A stretch of DNA of 64,000 nt from Flavisphingomonas formosensis (GTDB taxonomy: Bacteria; Pseudomonadota; Alphaproteobacteria; Sphingomonadales; Sphingomonadaceae), in the NCBI RefSeq assembly GCF_009755815.1, contig NZ_WRPK01000005.1, positions 372,001 to 436,000 of the forward strand. Direction: 5' to 3'. Under the pieces are notes generated by a model. The model worked only from the letters and a program-made list of their open reading frames with translations. It did not search any database and was not told where the DNA came from. Position numbers and translations under genes: made by a program. This document shows positions 45,953-53,706 of the stretch, in pieces (within the stretch, counting starts at the first letter, position 1; each line of letters starts with the position of its first letter).

Positions 45953-46277
45953 TGTCCCGGACCTCTTCGCAAGCCTTGCCGTTTGATCATCGCGTGTCGC
46001 CCCGCAGAGGCGCTACCGGATTCACGCATCGGTTTGGTCTCGTCTCTTCCGCGTCATGCCAGCGGAAGCTGGCATCACTCTCGACCAGCAACCGGATAAT
46101 TGTTGAGAGTGCCCCCAGCTTCCGCGGGGGTGACGAAGAAGAAGCTTCCAATCAATGAAGTGTGAATATTGTAGCGTGGAGGCAGACCCCATGTCTCCAT
46201 CAACAGGCGAAATCATCGCAGCAATTGAGAGACATGGATCTGCGCCTTCGCGGGGATGATGAGGAGGGGCCATCGCA
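45953..46277. repeat. 325-base intergenic stretch filled by palindromic repeats
   Basis: One pair is GCCAGCGGAAGCTGGCATCA (46058-46077) facing CCCCCAGCTTCCGCGGGGG near 46112-46130, bracketed by CACTCTC/GAGAGTG. A second, family A, element runs 46187-46267: CATGTCTC facing GAGACATG, then CGCCTTCGCGGGGATGATG. It shares the CATGTCTC frame with 13189-13285. No gene is seen in this stretch. Confidence 0.7.
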
Positions 46278-47432
46278 TCAATAGCCGTTGAGGCGCCCCC
46301 ACCGCTCGCGATGGAAGGAGGCGCCGCCATAGCATTGCTCGGCCACGCGGGCGCGCTTCAGATAAAGGCCGGCGTCATGTTCGTGGGTCATGCCGATGCC
46401 GCCGTGCAGTTGCACCATCTGGTTCGAGATCAGGTGGGCCGTCTCGCCGGCGATCGCCTTGGCGAGCGAGGCGAGTTGCGCCACGTTCGCGTCTCCGGCG
46501 TCGAGCGCGTCCAGCGCCGCCTCAACTGCGGAACGGGTCAGCTGAAGCTCGCCGAACATCTCCGATGCGCGATGCTGCAGCGCCTGGAAGGAGCCGATGA
46601 TCTGGCCGAACTGGACGCGTGTCTTGAGGTAGTCGAGCGTCGTGTCGAACGCCTGGGTGGCAAGGCCGAGCAGTTCGGCGGCCACGCCGATGCGGGCGCG
46701 ATCGAGAATAGCCTCGAGTAGCGGATAGCCTTCGTCGACCATGCCCAGCACCGCATCTTCGTCGAGCGCGACGGCTTCGAACGTGAGCAGCGCCGGGCAG
46801 CGCGCGTCGATTTGATCGAGCCGGCGGCGGTCGAGGCCTGCGCTGTCCGCGGGGACCAGGAACAGGGTGATGCCATGTGTGTCGCCCGGAGCGCCGGCAG
46901 TGCGTGCGGCGACGATGAACAGATCCGCGCCCATGCCGTCCTGCACCGGCCGCTTCATCCCGTCGAGGCGCCATCCCGCGCCGGAGCGTGCAGCGGCGAG
47001 CGTGATCCGGGCCGGAGCGTGATGGGCACCCTCGTCCACCGCCAGCGTGCCGATCAGCGAGCCGGCGGCGATCCCGGGCAGCAAGCGCTCCTGCTGGGCC
47101 GCGGAGCCGCCCAGCCGCAGGGCGCTGGCCGCCACGAAGGCGGAGCTGAGCAGCGGGGAGGGGGCGAGCGTGCGGCCGAGTTCCTCGACGATCAGGCCGA
47201 GGCTGAGATAGCCGAAATCGGCGCCGCCGAAAGTCTCGGGCACCACTATGCCCGTCCAGCCCATGGCCGCCATCTCGGCATAGGTGTCGCGATCGAAGCC
47301 GACACCATCGCCCGGCTTGCCGCCGCCGCCATGATCGTAGAGGCCGCGGACCACGGAGATGGGCATACGATCGCGCACCCACTCGACCGCCATGTCCTTG
47401 AGCATCGCCTGTTCTTCGTTCAGCACCGCCAC
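46278..47432 (-). CDS. acyl-CoA dehydrogenase subunit, probable non-catalytic-Glu partner
   Basis: The 384-aa protein has the ACAD fold (AVLNEEQAMLKDMAVEWV at the start, VVPETFGGADFGYLSLG, ARIGVAAELLGLATQAF, YLKTRVQFGQIIGSFQALQH) but is weak in flavin-binding segments. Its C-terminus reads EQCYGGASFHRERWG in place of the YEGT-type Glu loop. It is 61 bases downstream of a second ACAD gene. Paired ACAD genes of this size are characteristic of the alpha2beta2 enzymes of steroid side-chain degradation (FadE26/27, FadE28/29), in which one subunit is catalytically incomplete. A heteromeric enzyme is the likely form. Confidence 0.86.
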   Translation of the reverse strand: MAVLNEEQAMLKDMAVEWVRDRMPISVVRGLYDHGGGGKPGDGVGFDRDTYAEMAAMGWTGIVVPETFGGADFGYLSLGLIVEELGRTLAPSPLLSSAFVAASALRLGGSAAQQERLLPGIAAGSLIGTLAVDEGAHHAPARITLAAARSGAGWRLDGMKRPVQDGMGADLFIVAARTAGAPGDTHGITLFLVPADSAGLDRRRLDQIDARCPALLTFEAVALDEDAVLGMVDEGYPLLEAILDRARIGVAAELLGLATQAFDTTLDYLKTRVQFGQIIGSFQALQHRASEMFGELQLTRSAVEAALDALDAGDANVAQLASLAKAIAGETAHLISNQMVQLHGGIGMTHEHDAGLYLKRARVAEQCYGGASFHRERWGRLNGY

Positions 47433-47493
47433 GGTGCGCCCTCCCGCAAATTGATCATGGTCCGCGCTTGCCCGCTCCCTGCCGCCGGCGACC

Positions 47494-48660
47494 TCACCGA
47501 TCGGGCAACCCCAGCGATCGCTTCGCCGTGATGTTGTTCTGGACCTCGTAGCTGCCGCCGTAGATGGAGAAGGCCTTGCTGTGCAGCAGAGCCCGGCTCG
47601 CTTCCCGCTCGTCGGGGGAATAGTCCTCGCCCGCCCAGCCGAGGCCGTGCGCGCCGAGGATCTCGATCACCAGCTCGGATCGGCGCTGGATGATGGTCGA
47701 CCAGAGATTCTTGAGCGTCGACACGCCGTTGTTCGGCCCGCCATTCTTCGCTTCCTGCGTGAAGCGGCGGACCGTCGCCATATAGGCCGCATGGCGCATG
47801 GCATTGTGCACCATGCGCGCCCGCAGATCCGGATCGGCGATCCGTCCTTCGGCGTCGCTGCCGACATAGCGGTGGGCCAGCGGGGCGAGGGGGGTGATGT
47901 CGGTCTTCACCTCCGACAGGCTGCTCCGTTCGAACTGGAGCAGGCGCTTGGCGATCGACCAGCCGCCATTGACCTCGCCGACGAGATTGCCCTTGGGCAC
48001 TTTCACGTCGTTGAAGAAGACTTCGCAGAAATGGGTCGAGCCGCTGATCAGCACGATCGGCCGCGCCTCGATGCCCGGCGATTTCATGTCGATCAGCAGG
48101 AAGCTGATGCCGCCCTGCTTGCGGCTCGTATCGGTGCGGACCAGCGCGAAGCACCAGTCGGCCTGGTCGGCGCCGGAGGTCCAGATCTTCTGGCCGTTGA
48201 CCAGCCAGTGATCGCCCATGTCGACGCACTTGGTCTGCAGCGAAGCGAGGTCCGATCCCGCGCCCGGCTCGGAAAAGCCCTGGCACCAGCGCCGCTCGTG
48301 CGAGGCGATCCAGGGCAGATGTTCGAGCTTCTGCTCTTCATTGCCATATTCGAGCAGGGTCGGGCCGAGCATCATCGTGCCGTAGCTGCGGATCGGATTG
48401 AAGCCGCCGATCGCCGCCAGTTCCTCGCCGATAATCTTCGCCTGCGCTTCGCTGAGGCCGGCGCCGCCATAACGGGGCGCCCAGGTGGGCACGCCCCAGC
48501 CCTTGTCGGTCATGCGCTGGCGCCACAGCTGGAAATCGGCGCTGGCGGCGGCGGCATGGGCGTTGCCCTGGAAGATGAGGCCGCTGACATTGGTCAGTGC
48601 CGGCGGGAAATTCTCCCGCAGCCATGACCGTGCCTCCAGCCTGAAATCCTGATCGTCCAT
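47494..48660 (-). CDS. acyl-CoA dehydrogenase subunit (FadE26/FadE28-like)
   Basis: The ATG at 48660 (MDDQDFRLEARSWLRENFP) is the natural start; an upstream open frame covers the promoter motifs. The 388-aa protein has full flavin segments, CQGFSEPGAGSDLASLQT and VNGQKIWTSGADQAD, and ends with SIYGGSYEVQNNITAKRSLG. This is the arrangement of actinobacterial FadE-type partners in two-subunit ACADs. With the next gene it would form a heterotetramer acting on an acyl-CoA carried on a bulky ring or branched chain. Its promoter holds two TGCA elements. Confidence 0.88.
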   Translation of the reverse strand: MDDQDFRLEARSWLRENFPPALTNVSGLIFQGNAHAAAASADFQLWRQRMTDKGWGVPTWAPRYGGAGLSEAQAKIIGEELAAIGGFNPIRSYGTMMLGPTLLEYGNEEQKLEHLPWIASHERRWCQGFSEPGAGSDLASLQTKCVDMGDHWLVNGQKIWTSGADQADWCFALVRTDTSRKQGGISFLLIDMKSPGIEARPIVLISGSTHFCEVFFNDVKVPKGNLVGEVNGGWSIAKRLLQFERSSLSEVKTDITPLAPLAHRYVGSDAEGRIADPDLRARMVHNAMRHAAYMATVRRFTQEAKNGGPNNGVSTLKNLWSTIIQRRSELVIEILGAHGLGWAGEDYSPDEREASRALLHSKAFSIYGGSYEVQNNITAKRSLGLPDR

Positions 48661-48768
48661 CGCCTGCGAAACGTCCTTGTCTGTGCCCGGGGAGGGCAGG
48701 CGCTGGCCTCGCCTTCGGCACTGTCCTCCCGTTCGGGCGCTTGCCGGCCCTTCCCCGTCACTTAAGCG

Positions 48769-48812
48769 AAACTTGCACTTGAGACTAGACATATTTTGCA
48801 CAGGGGGATAAT
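48769..48812 (-). promoter_or_regulatory. two TGCA elements before the paired dehydrogenases
   Basis: On the minus strand TTATCCCCCTGTGCAAAATA (48793-48812) resembles the element at 38416-38440. A second TGCA lies at 48774-48777 in AAGTGCAAGTTTCGC. Both are within the 273-base divergent gap, about 115-150 bases before the dehydrogenase ATG at 48660. Confidence 0.42.
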
Positions 48813-48835
48813 TTTTAAGGGTGGAGCGGCTCCCG

Positions 48836-48882
48836 TTGACAGCACCGGCGCGCTCCATAAACTATACCATAATGCATAATTG
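48836..48882 (+). promoter_or_regulatory. promoter and CTATACC-N3-ATGCA element of the P450 operon
   Basis: TTGACA (48836-48841) is followed 16 bases later by TAAACT (48858-48863), a plausible -35/-10 pair. Overlapping it is CTATACC (48862-48868), three bases, then ATGCATAAT (48872-48880). The layout is that of 12185 and 38878. The P450 ATG is at 48934. Confidence 0.5.
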
Positions 48883-48933
48883 ACCGGAGGATCGCCCGTT
48901 CCCCCGGCGTGAAGCGAAATTCAGGAGAGCGCG

Positions 48934-50163
48934 ATGACGACCCCGACTGCGGCCCGGCCGATTCCCGCCCATGTCCCGCCCGAGATGGTCGGCGAATTCA
49001 GCCTCTTCACCGCGCCCGGCATGGCGCCGACTCCCAATGGCGACCCCCAGGCCGCCGCCGCCTGCGTCCATGCCGGCCCGCGCATCTTCTATTCGCCACT
49101 GAACACGCGCGACGGGCATGGCACCTGGGTGATCACCCGCGCCAAGGACCAGCGCCGCGTCCTCCAGGACGGCGAGACCTTCTCCAGCCACCGCAGCATC
49201 TTCGCGTCCGCGCTCGGCGAGGATTGGCCGATGATCCCGCTGGAGCTGGACCCGCCCGAGCATGGCGCGTTCCGCTCGCTGCTCAACCCGCTGCTCTCGC
49301 CCAAGCGCGTCATGGTGCTGGAGCCTGCGGTGCGCGAGCGCGCGGCCTTCCTGATCGACCGGATCGCGAGGGCCGGCACCAGCTGCGACGTGATGAATGA
49401 CTTCGCCTTCCCCTTCGCGGTGAACATCTTCCTGCGCTTCCTCGGCCTGCCCGACGACCAGCTGGAGGAATTCGTCGGCTGGGCGACCGACCTGCTCCAT
49501 GGCGAGCCTGCGAAGCGCGGCGCCGCAGCGCGCACGATCGTCGCCTTCATCGACGACCTCGCCGCGGAACGGCGCCGCGAGCCGGTGGATGATTTCATGT
49601 CCTTCATCATCCAGGCCAAGGTGAAGGATCGGCCGCTCACGGATGTGGAGGTGCGCGGCATCGGCGTCCTGCTGTTCATCGCAGGGCTCGACACGGTGGC
49701 CGCCGCGATCGGCTTCGACCTGGCCTATCTCGCGCGCAATATCGCGGACCAGCGGCTGCTTCGCAACGAGCCGTCCCGCATCGTGCTGGCGGCCGAAGAG
49801 CTGCTGCGCGCCTATCCGACGGTGCAGATGATCCGCGTCGCGACCAGGGACATCGATTTCGAGGGCGCGCCGATCAGGAAGGGCGACTATGTCTCCTGCG
49901 CGACGATGATCGCCAATCGCGATCCGGAAGAGTTCGAATGCCCGGAGAAGATCGACCTGTCCCGCGAGGACAACCGGCACCAGGCCTTCGCCTACGGCCC
50001 GCACCGCTGCCTCGGATCGCATCTCGCCCGGCGCGAGATCGTGATCGGTCTGGAGGAATGGCTGAAGCGCATTCCTGATTTCCGGATCAAGGAAGGCACC
50101 GCGCCGATCGCCTATGGCGGCCATGTGTTCGGTATCGAGGACCTGATCCTGGACTGGTCCTGA
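48934..50163 (+). CDS. cytochrome P450 (class I, bacterial)
   Basis: The 409-aa soluble P450 has the I-helix oxygen motif AGLDT at 250-254, the ExxR pair Glu289/Arg292 (EELLRAYPTV), and the haem loop FAYGPHRCLGSHLARRE with the thiolate ligand Cys359. AGGAGAGCG precedes the ATG. A ferredoxin gene follows 44 bases later and should deliver electrons; no ferredoxin reductase is in the window. It probably hydroxylates the hydrophobic substrate of the island at an unactivated carbon, possibly producing the alcohol for later oxidation by an alcohol and aldehyde dehydrogenase. The CYP family is not assignable by eye. Confidence 0.94.
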   Translation: MTTPTAARPIPAHVPPEMVGEFSLFTAPGMAPTPNGDPQAAAACVHAGPRIFYSPLNTRDGHGTWVITRAKDQRRVLQDGETFSSHRSIFASALGEDWPMIPLELDPPEHGAFRSLLNPLLSPKRVMVLEPAVRERAAFLIDRIARAGTSCDVMNDFAFPFAVNIFLRFLGLPDDQLEEFVGWATDLLHGEPAKRGAAARTIVAFIDDLAAERRREPVDDFMSFIIQAKVKDRPLTDVEVRGIGVLLFIAGLDTVAAAIGFDLAYLARNIADQRLLRNEPSRIVLAAEELLRAYPTVQMIRVATRDIDFEGAPIRKGDYVSCATMIANRDPEEFECPEKIDLSREDNRHQAFAYGPHRCLGSHLARREIVIGLEEWLKRIPDFRIKEGTAPIAYGGHVFGIEDLILDWS

Positions 50164-50207
50164 CCGAGGCCAAGGGTACAGCCAGAGCGTAGAGAAAAGG
50201 GAAGCGC

Positions 50208-50399
50208 ATGCGGATCCTCGTCCACAAGGAAAAATGCCAGGGGCATGCACGCTGCTGGTCAATGGCACCGGACATCTTCGACCTCGACGACGAAGGCTAT
50301 ATCGTCGCCGGCGACATCGACGTCACGCCGGACGACGAGAAGAAGGCCTGGCGGGGCGCAAAGTCGTGCCCGGAACGCGCGCTCGAAATCGAGAAGTGA
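50208..50399 (+). CDS. 3Fe-4S-type ferredoxin (P450 partner)
   Basis: The 63-aa protein has the P450-associated ferredoxin pattern Cys10-x2-His13-x2-Cys16 and Cys54-Pro (KCQGHARCW, KSCPERALEI). The His in the place of the second Cys of 4Fe-4S ferredoxins points to a 3Fe-4S cluster. It starts 44 bases after the P450 stop on the same strand, with AAAAGGGAAGC upstream. It transfers single electrons to the P450 in the cytoplasm. Confidence 0.93.
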   Translation: MRILVHKEKCQGHARCWSMAPDIFDLDDEGYIVAGDIDVTPDDEKKAWRGAKSCPERALEIEK

Positions 50400-50412
50400 C
50401 CAAGCCGCACTA

Positions 50413-50450
50413 GCCGTTTTCGGCGTCACCCTCGCGTCGGGATGACGGAA
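50413..50450. terminator. hairpins between convergent ferredoxin and aldehyde dehydrogenase genes
   Basis: GCCGTTTTCGGC (50413-50424) forms a short stem, and CGTCACCC facing GGGATGACG just after it forms a second. Together they fill the 71-base convergent gap. The second resembles the core of family A palindromes. No clear T-run follows. Confidence 0.35.
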
Positions 50451-50470
50451 GAGATTTTCGTCGACCGTCC

Positions 50471-51952
50471 CTACGAATAGGTCCGGATCCAGACGCCCTT
50501 GGTCTGCAGATAGGCGTCGATATGCTCGAAGCCGCCCTCGCGGCCGAAGCCGCTCATCTTATAGCCGCCGAAAGGCACTGCCGGATCCATCGCGAAATAA
50601 TGGTTCACCCAGACCGAGCCGGCGCGGATGCGCTTCACGGCGGTCATCGCCTTGTCGATATTCTTCGTCCACACGCCGCCGGCGAGGCCGAAGCGGGTGG
50701 CGTTGGCGCGCTTGATCACCTCGTCGAAATCGTCGAACGGGAGGATCGAGGCGACGGGGCCGAAAATCTCCTCGCGGGCGATGCGCATCTCGTCCTTCAC
50801 GTCGGCGAAGACGGTGGGGGCGACGAAATGGCCTTTGTCCAATTCGCCGCCGGTCACGCGGTGGCCGCCCGAGACGAGCCGCGCGCCCTCCTGCGGCCCG
50901 AGCTCCATATAGGAGGAGACGCGCTCATATTGTCTCGCCGAGACGAGCGGGCCGATCTGGGTCGCCGGATCGAGGCTGGGTCCGATCTTCAGCGCGGCGC
51001 CGAATTCGGCGACACGGGCGACGACCTCTTCATAGACCGGCCGCTCGACGAACAGGCGCGTGCCGGCTGCGCAGACCTGCCCGCTATTGTTGAACACGCC
51101 CATCGCCGCCGACGGGATCAGCGCGTCGATGTCGGCGTCGGCGAAGACGATGTTGGGCGATTTGCCGCCGAGCTCCATCGTCACCTTCTTCACCGATCCG
51201 GCCGAAGCCTGGATGATACGCTGGCCGGTCTCGCACGATCCGGTGAAGGCGATCTTGTCGACATCGGGATGCGCCGACAGGGCGGCGCCGGTGCCGCCCT
51301 TGCCGGTGACGATGTTCACCACCCCCGGCGGCACGCCTGCCTCGAGGCAGAGCTCGCCGAAACGCAGCGGGCTGAGGCCGGCATCCTCGGCCGGCTTCAG
51401 CACGACGGTGCAGCCGGTGGCGAGCACGGGACCGACCTTCCAGACGGCGCTGAACAGCGGGCCGTTCCAGGGAATGATCGCGCCGACGACGCCGACCGGT
51501 TCGCGCAGCGTGTAGGAGAGCAGCTCCACCGGAAAGCTGTTGCCCAGCGTCTGGCCGTGGATCATCGTCGCGGCGCCCGCGAAATGGTGCAGCGAGCGCT
51601 GGATCATGCCGCGCAGGCCGCGTGAGGCGGTGATCGGGCGGCCCATCTCCATCGTGTCGAGCAGCGCGAGATCGTCGAACTCGCGGTCGACCAGTTCGGC
51701 GAGGCGGATCAGGATCGCCTGGCGCTCGGCCGGCTTGAAGCGGCTCCATGGTCCCTCGAAGGCGGCGCGAGCGGCGGCGACGGCGCGATCGACATCCTCC
51801 GGGCCAGCCAGCGCCAGCTCGGCGACCACTTCGCCGGTGGACGCACTGATGCTCTGGAACCGCTCGCCGGAGAGCGCATCGACCAACTTGCCGTCGATCA
51901 GAAGCCGTTTGGGCCCAGAATCGAGAAAGGCAGGGCGAGCAAACTGGGTCAT
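50471..51952 (-). CDS. aldehyde dehydrogenase family protein
   Basis: The 493-aa enzyme has the general-base Glu260 in VTMELGGKSPNIVF and the nucleophile Cys294 in NNSGQVCAAGTRLFV. IIPWNGPLFSAVWKVGPVLA and the C-terminal FGGYKMSGFGREGG are also typical. It oxidises an aldehyde to the acid with NAD(P). It lies 12 bases after the MFS gene on the same strand and close to the P450 pair, so it may complete oxidation of a P450-made alcohol after a first dehydrogenation. It is cytoplasmic. Confidence 0.94.
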   Translation of the reverse strand: MTQFARPAFLDSGPKRLLIDGKLVDALSGERFQSISASTGEVVAELALAGPEDVDRAVAAARAAFEGPWSRFKPAERQAILIRLAELVDREFDDLALLDTMEMGRPITASRGLRGMIQRSLHHFAGAATMIHGQTLGNSFPVELLSYTLREPVGVVGAIIPWNGPLFSAVWKVGPVLATGCTVVLKPAEDAGLSPLRFGELCLEAGVPPGVVNIVTGKGGTGAALSAHPDVDKIAFTGSCETGQRIIQASAGSVKKVTMELGGKSPNIVFADADIDALIPSAAMGVFNNSGQVCAAGTRLFVERPVYEEVVARVAEFGAALKIGPSLDPATQIGPLVSARQYERVSSYMELGPQEGARLVSGGHRVTGGELDKGHFVAPTVFADVKDEMRIAREEIFGPVASILPFDDFDEVIKRANATRFGLAGGVWTKNIDKAMTAVKRIRAGSVWVNHYFAMDPAVPFGGYKMSGFGREGGFEHIDAYLQTKGVWIRTYS

Positions 51953-51964
51953 GAAACCAATTCC

Positions 51965-53299
51965 TTATGCAGCGTTCGCGGCGACGGCGCGGCGCATCGA
52001 GCCGCGTCCCAGAGCGAAGAGGAGCGCGCTCGGCAGCAATATGCACAAGACGCTGATGATGAGCGACATGCCGACCAGCTTTTCATTGCCGAGCACCTTA
52101 TCGGTGACGAGGCCGACGAAGGCCGGGCCGCCGGCCATGGCGATGAGGCCCGTTGCGAGCACGTAGATCGCGGAAACGCGGCCGCGCAGATGCTGAGGCG
52201 TCACTATCTGCGCTGTGGCGGGTCCCATGCTGGCGGTCGAGAGGATCAGCATCATGAACAGCCAGTAGAAGCCGATCGTGACCCACGGATTGCCGACCAG
52301 AAACGCCGCGATGCCGCACGGCGCGGCGAGCAGCACGGTGGCGAGGCACCAGAGCAGATGCGCATCCTTGCGGCCGCGGCGATAGAGCGCGTCGACGATC
52401 GAGCCATGCAGCGGCATCAGCGCCGCCGCCGCGATCTGGGCGATGCCGATGACCACGCCGATCCGCGCCGGTTCCCAGCCATGGACGCGGGTGAGATAGG
52501 CTGGCGTCCAGAGCTGGAAGCCGATGGTGACCGCATAAGCGAGGCCGAATCCGATGAAATTGGCGGCGAACAAGGCCTTGTAGCGGCGCATGAACGCCCA
52601 GGCTTCGCCATAGCCGGCGGTGCTGGCTGCAGCCTTGCGCCGCGGAGGCTCCCGAAAGACGAAGACCAGGAAGGCGAGCAGGAGGCCCGGCGCGCCGGTC
52701 ATCAGAAACACCTTTTGCCAGGGCTGGAGCAAGCCGAAGACCGGCCAGACGGAGGGGCCTGCTTTCATAGCTGCAGCGACGATCGGTCCGCCGACCAGAA
52801 AGACGATGCCGGCGCCCATCACGCCGCCCATGATGAACACCGACATGGCGAGCGACACGCGATGCGGCGGGAAACTGTCTCCCACGATCGAATAGCTGCC
52901 CGTGCCGAACCCGGATTCTCCGGCGCCGACGCCGGCACGGGCCAGGGCGAGCAGGGCAAAGCTGCCGGCAAGGCCGCAGGAGGCCGCGGACAGGCTCCAG
53001 ATCGTCACGGAGATATAGAGCACCACGCGGCGGCTGAACCGATCCAGTGCCATGCCGAGCGGAATCGCGCACAAGCAGAAGAGGAAGGCGAAGGCCGGGC
53101 CCTGCAGGAGGCTGATCTGGAAATCGCTGAGGCCGAGATCCCTTTTGATCGGCGTCACCATCAGCGCCATGATGTTCCGGTCGGTCAGCGACAGGATGTA
53201 CAGCAGGAAAAGGATGGCGACGGTCAGCCATCCCATTAGCGGGGAGGGATAGGCCGTGGCCGCGGCGGGCTGCTCGGTCTTGGGCAACGGATTGGACAT
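51965..53299 (-). CDS. MFS transporter
   Basis: The ATG at 53299 (MSNPLPKTEQP) has GCAGGTG just upstream; the longer frame to 53476 crosses the promoter element. The 444-aa protein has 12 hydrophobic helices and motif A MALDRFSRRVVLYIS. The segment SLTDRNIMALMVTPIKRDL parallels SWVDRLTISMLVTPIKQHL of the carrier at 26549, so both belong to the same spinster-like group. It is in the inner membrane and probably imports an acid or alcohol. The aldehyde dehydrogenase gene follows after 12 bases. Confidence 0.91.
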   Translation of the reverse strand: MSNPLPKTEQPAAATAYPSPLMGWLTVAILFLLYILSLTDRNIMALMVTPIKRDLGLSDFQISLLQGPAFAFLFCLCAIPLGMALDRFSRRVVLYISVTIWSLSAASCGLAGSFALLALARAGVGAGESGFGTGSYSIVGDSFPPHRVSLAMSVFIMGGVMGAGIVFLVGGPIVAAAMKAGPSVWPVFGLLQPWQKVFLMTGAPGLLLAFLVFVFREPPRRKAAASTAGYGEAWAFMRRYKALFAANFIGFGLAYAVTIGFQLWTPAYLTRVHGWEPARIGVVIGIAQIAAAALMPLHGSIVDALYRRGRKDAHLLWCLATVLLAAPCGIAAFLVGNPWVTIGFYWLFMMLILSTASMGPATAQIVTPQHLRGRVSAIYVLATGLIAMAGGPAFVGLVTDKVLGNEKLVGMSLIISVLCILLPSALLFALGRGSMRRAVAANAA

Positions 53300-53706
53300 G
53301 TTCACCTGCGCGAATCGGGCCGCATGGGGCGCAGCCGCACCGGCCTCCAATCGAGATGGCATTGGGGGCAGCTCACCGGCATCTCCATGTATCGCCGCAT
53401 TTCGTTCGGTTGGTGCGGCGTTGTTGCGGGCCGATTGCCTGGGCCGACCTGATGGCGATAACACATATTTCTGCACACTAGGTCAATATATTCCTGAGCG
53501 CCGAGACCCCCGCTCGCTGAAATAGGGCCTTTCTGCGGCAGCACATGCTGCGCACAGCCGAACTGCACCCTAATCGTCAAAACTTCCCTTTCGTGCAAAT
53601 TTTGTTGACAGCGTCGCAGAATGCTCTAACAGAAAAGTGCACGCGAGGATAATAATGGCCCGTTCGCCGTGATCGGCCGCCGCGTTGCTTCAGGGAGGGG
53701 TGTGCG
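53300..53706. promoter_or_regulatory. 407-base divergent promoter region of the MFS and TonB receptor genes
   Basis: No gene is seen here. Towards the MFS gene the minus strand has TTGACCTAGTGTGCAGAAAT (53468-53487), a TGCA element. Towards the receptor are CGTGCAAATTTT (53593-53604), TTGACA (53605-53610) with TAACAG (53627-53632) 16 bases on, then GTGCAC (53637-53642). GGGAGGGG at 53693-53700 is the receptor's ribosome site. The arrangement again puts TGCA elements at probable promoter starts. Confidence 0.5.

Noticed and set aside
48661-48858. N-terminal extension of the dehydrogenase at 47494
   Set aside because: The extra 66 codons cover the TGCA elements and look unlike an ACAD N-terminus.
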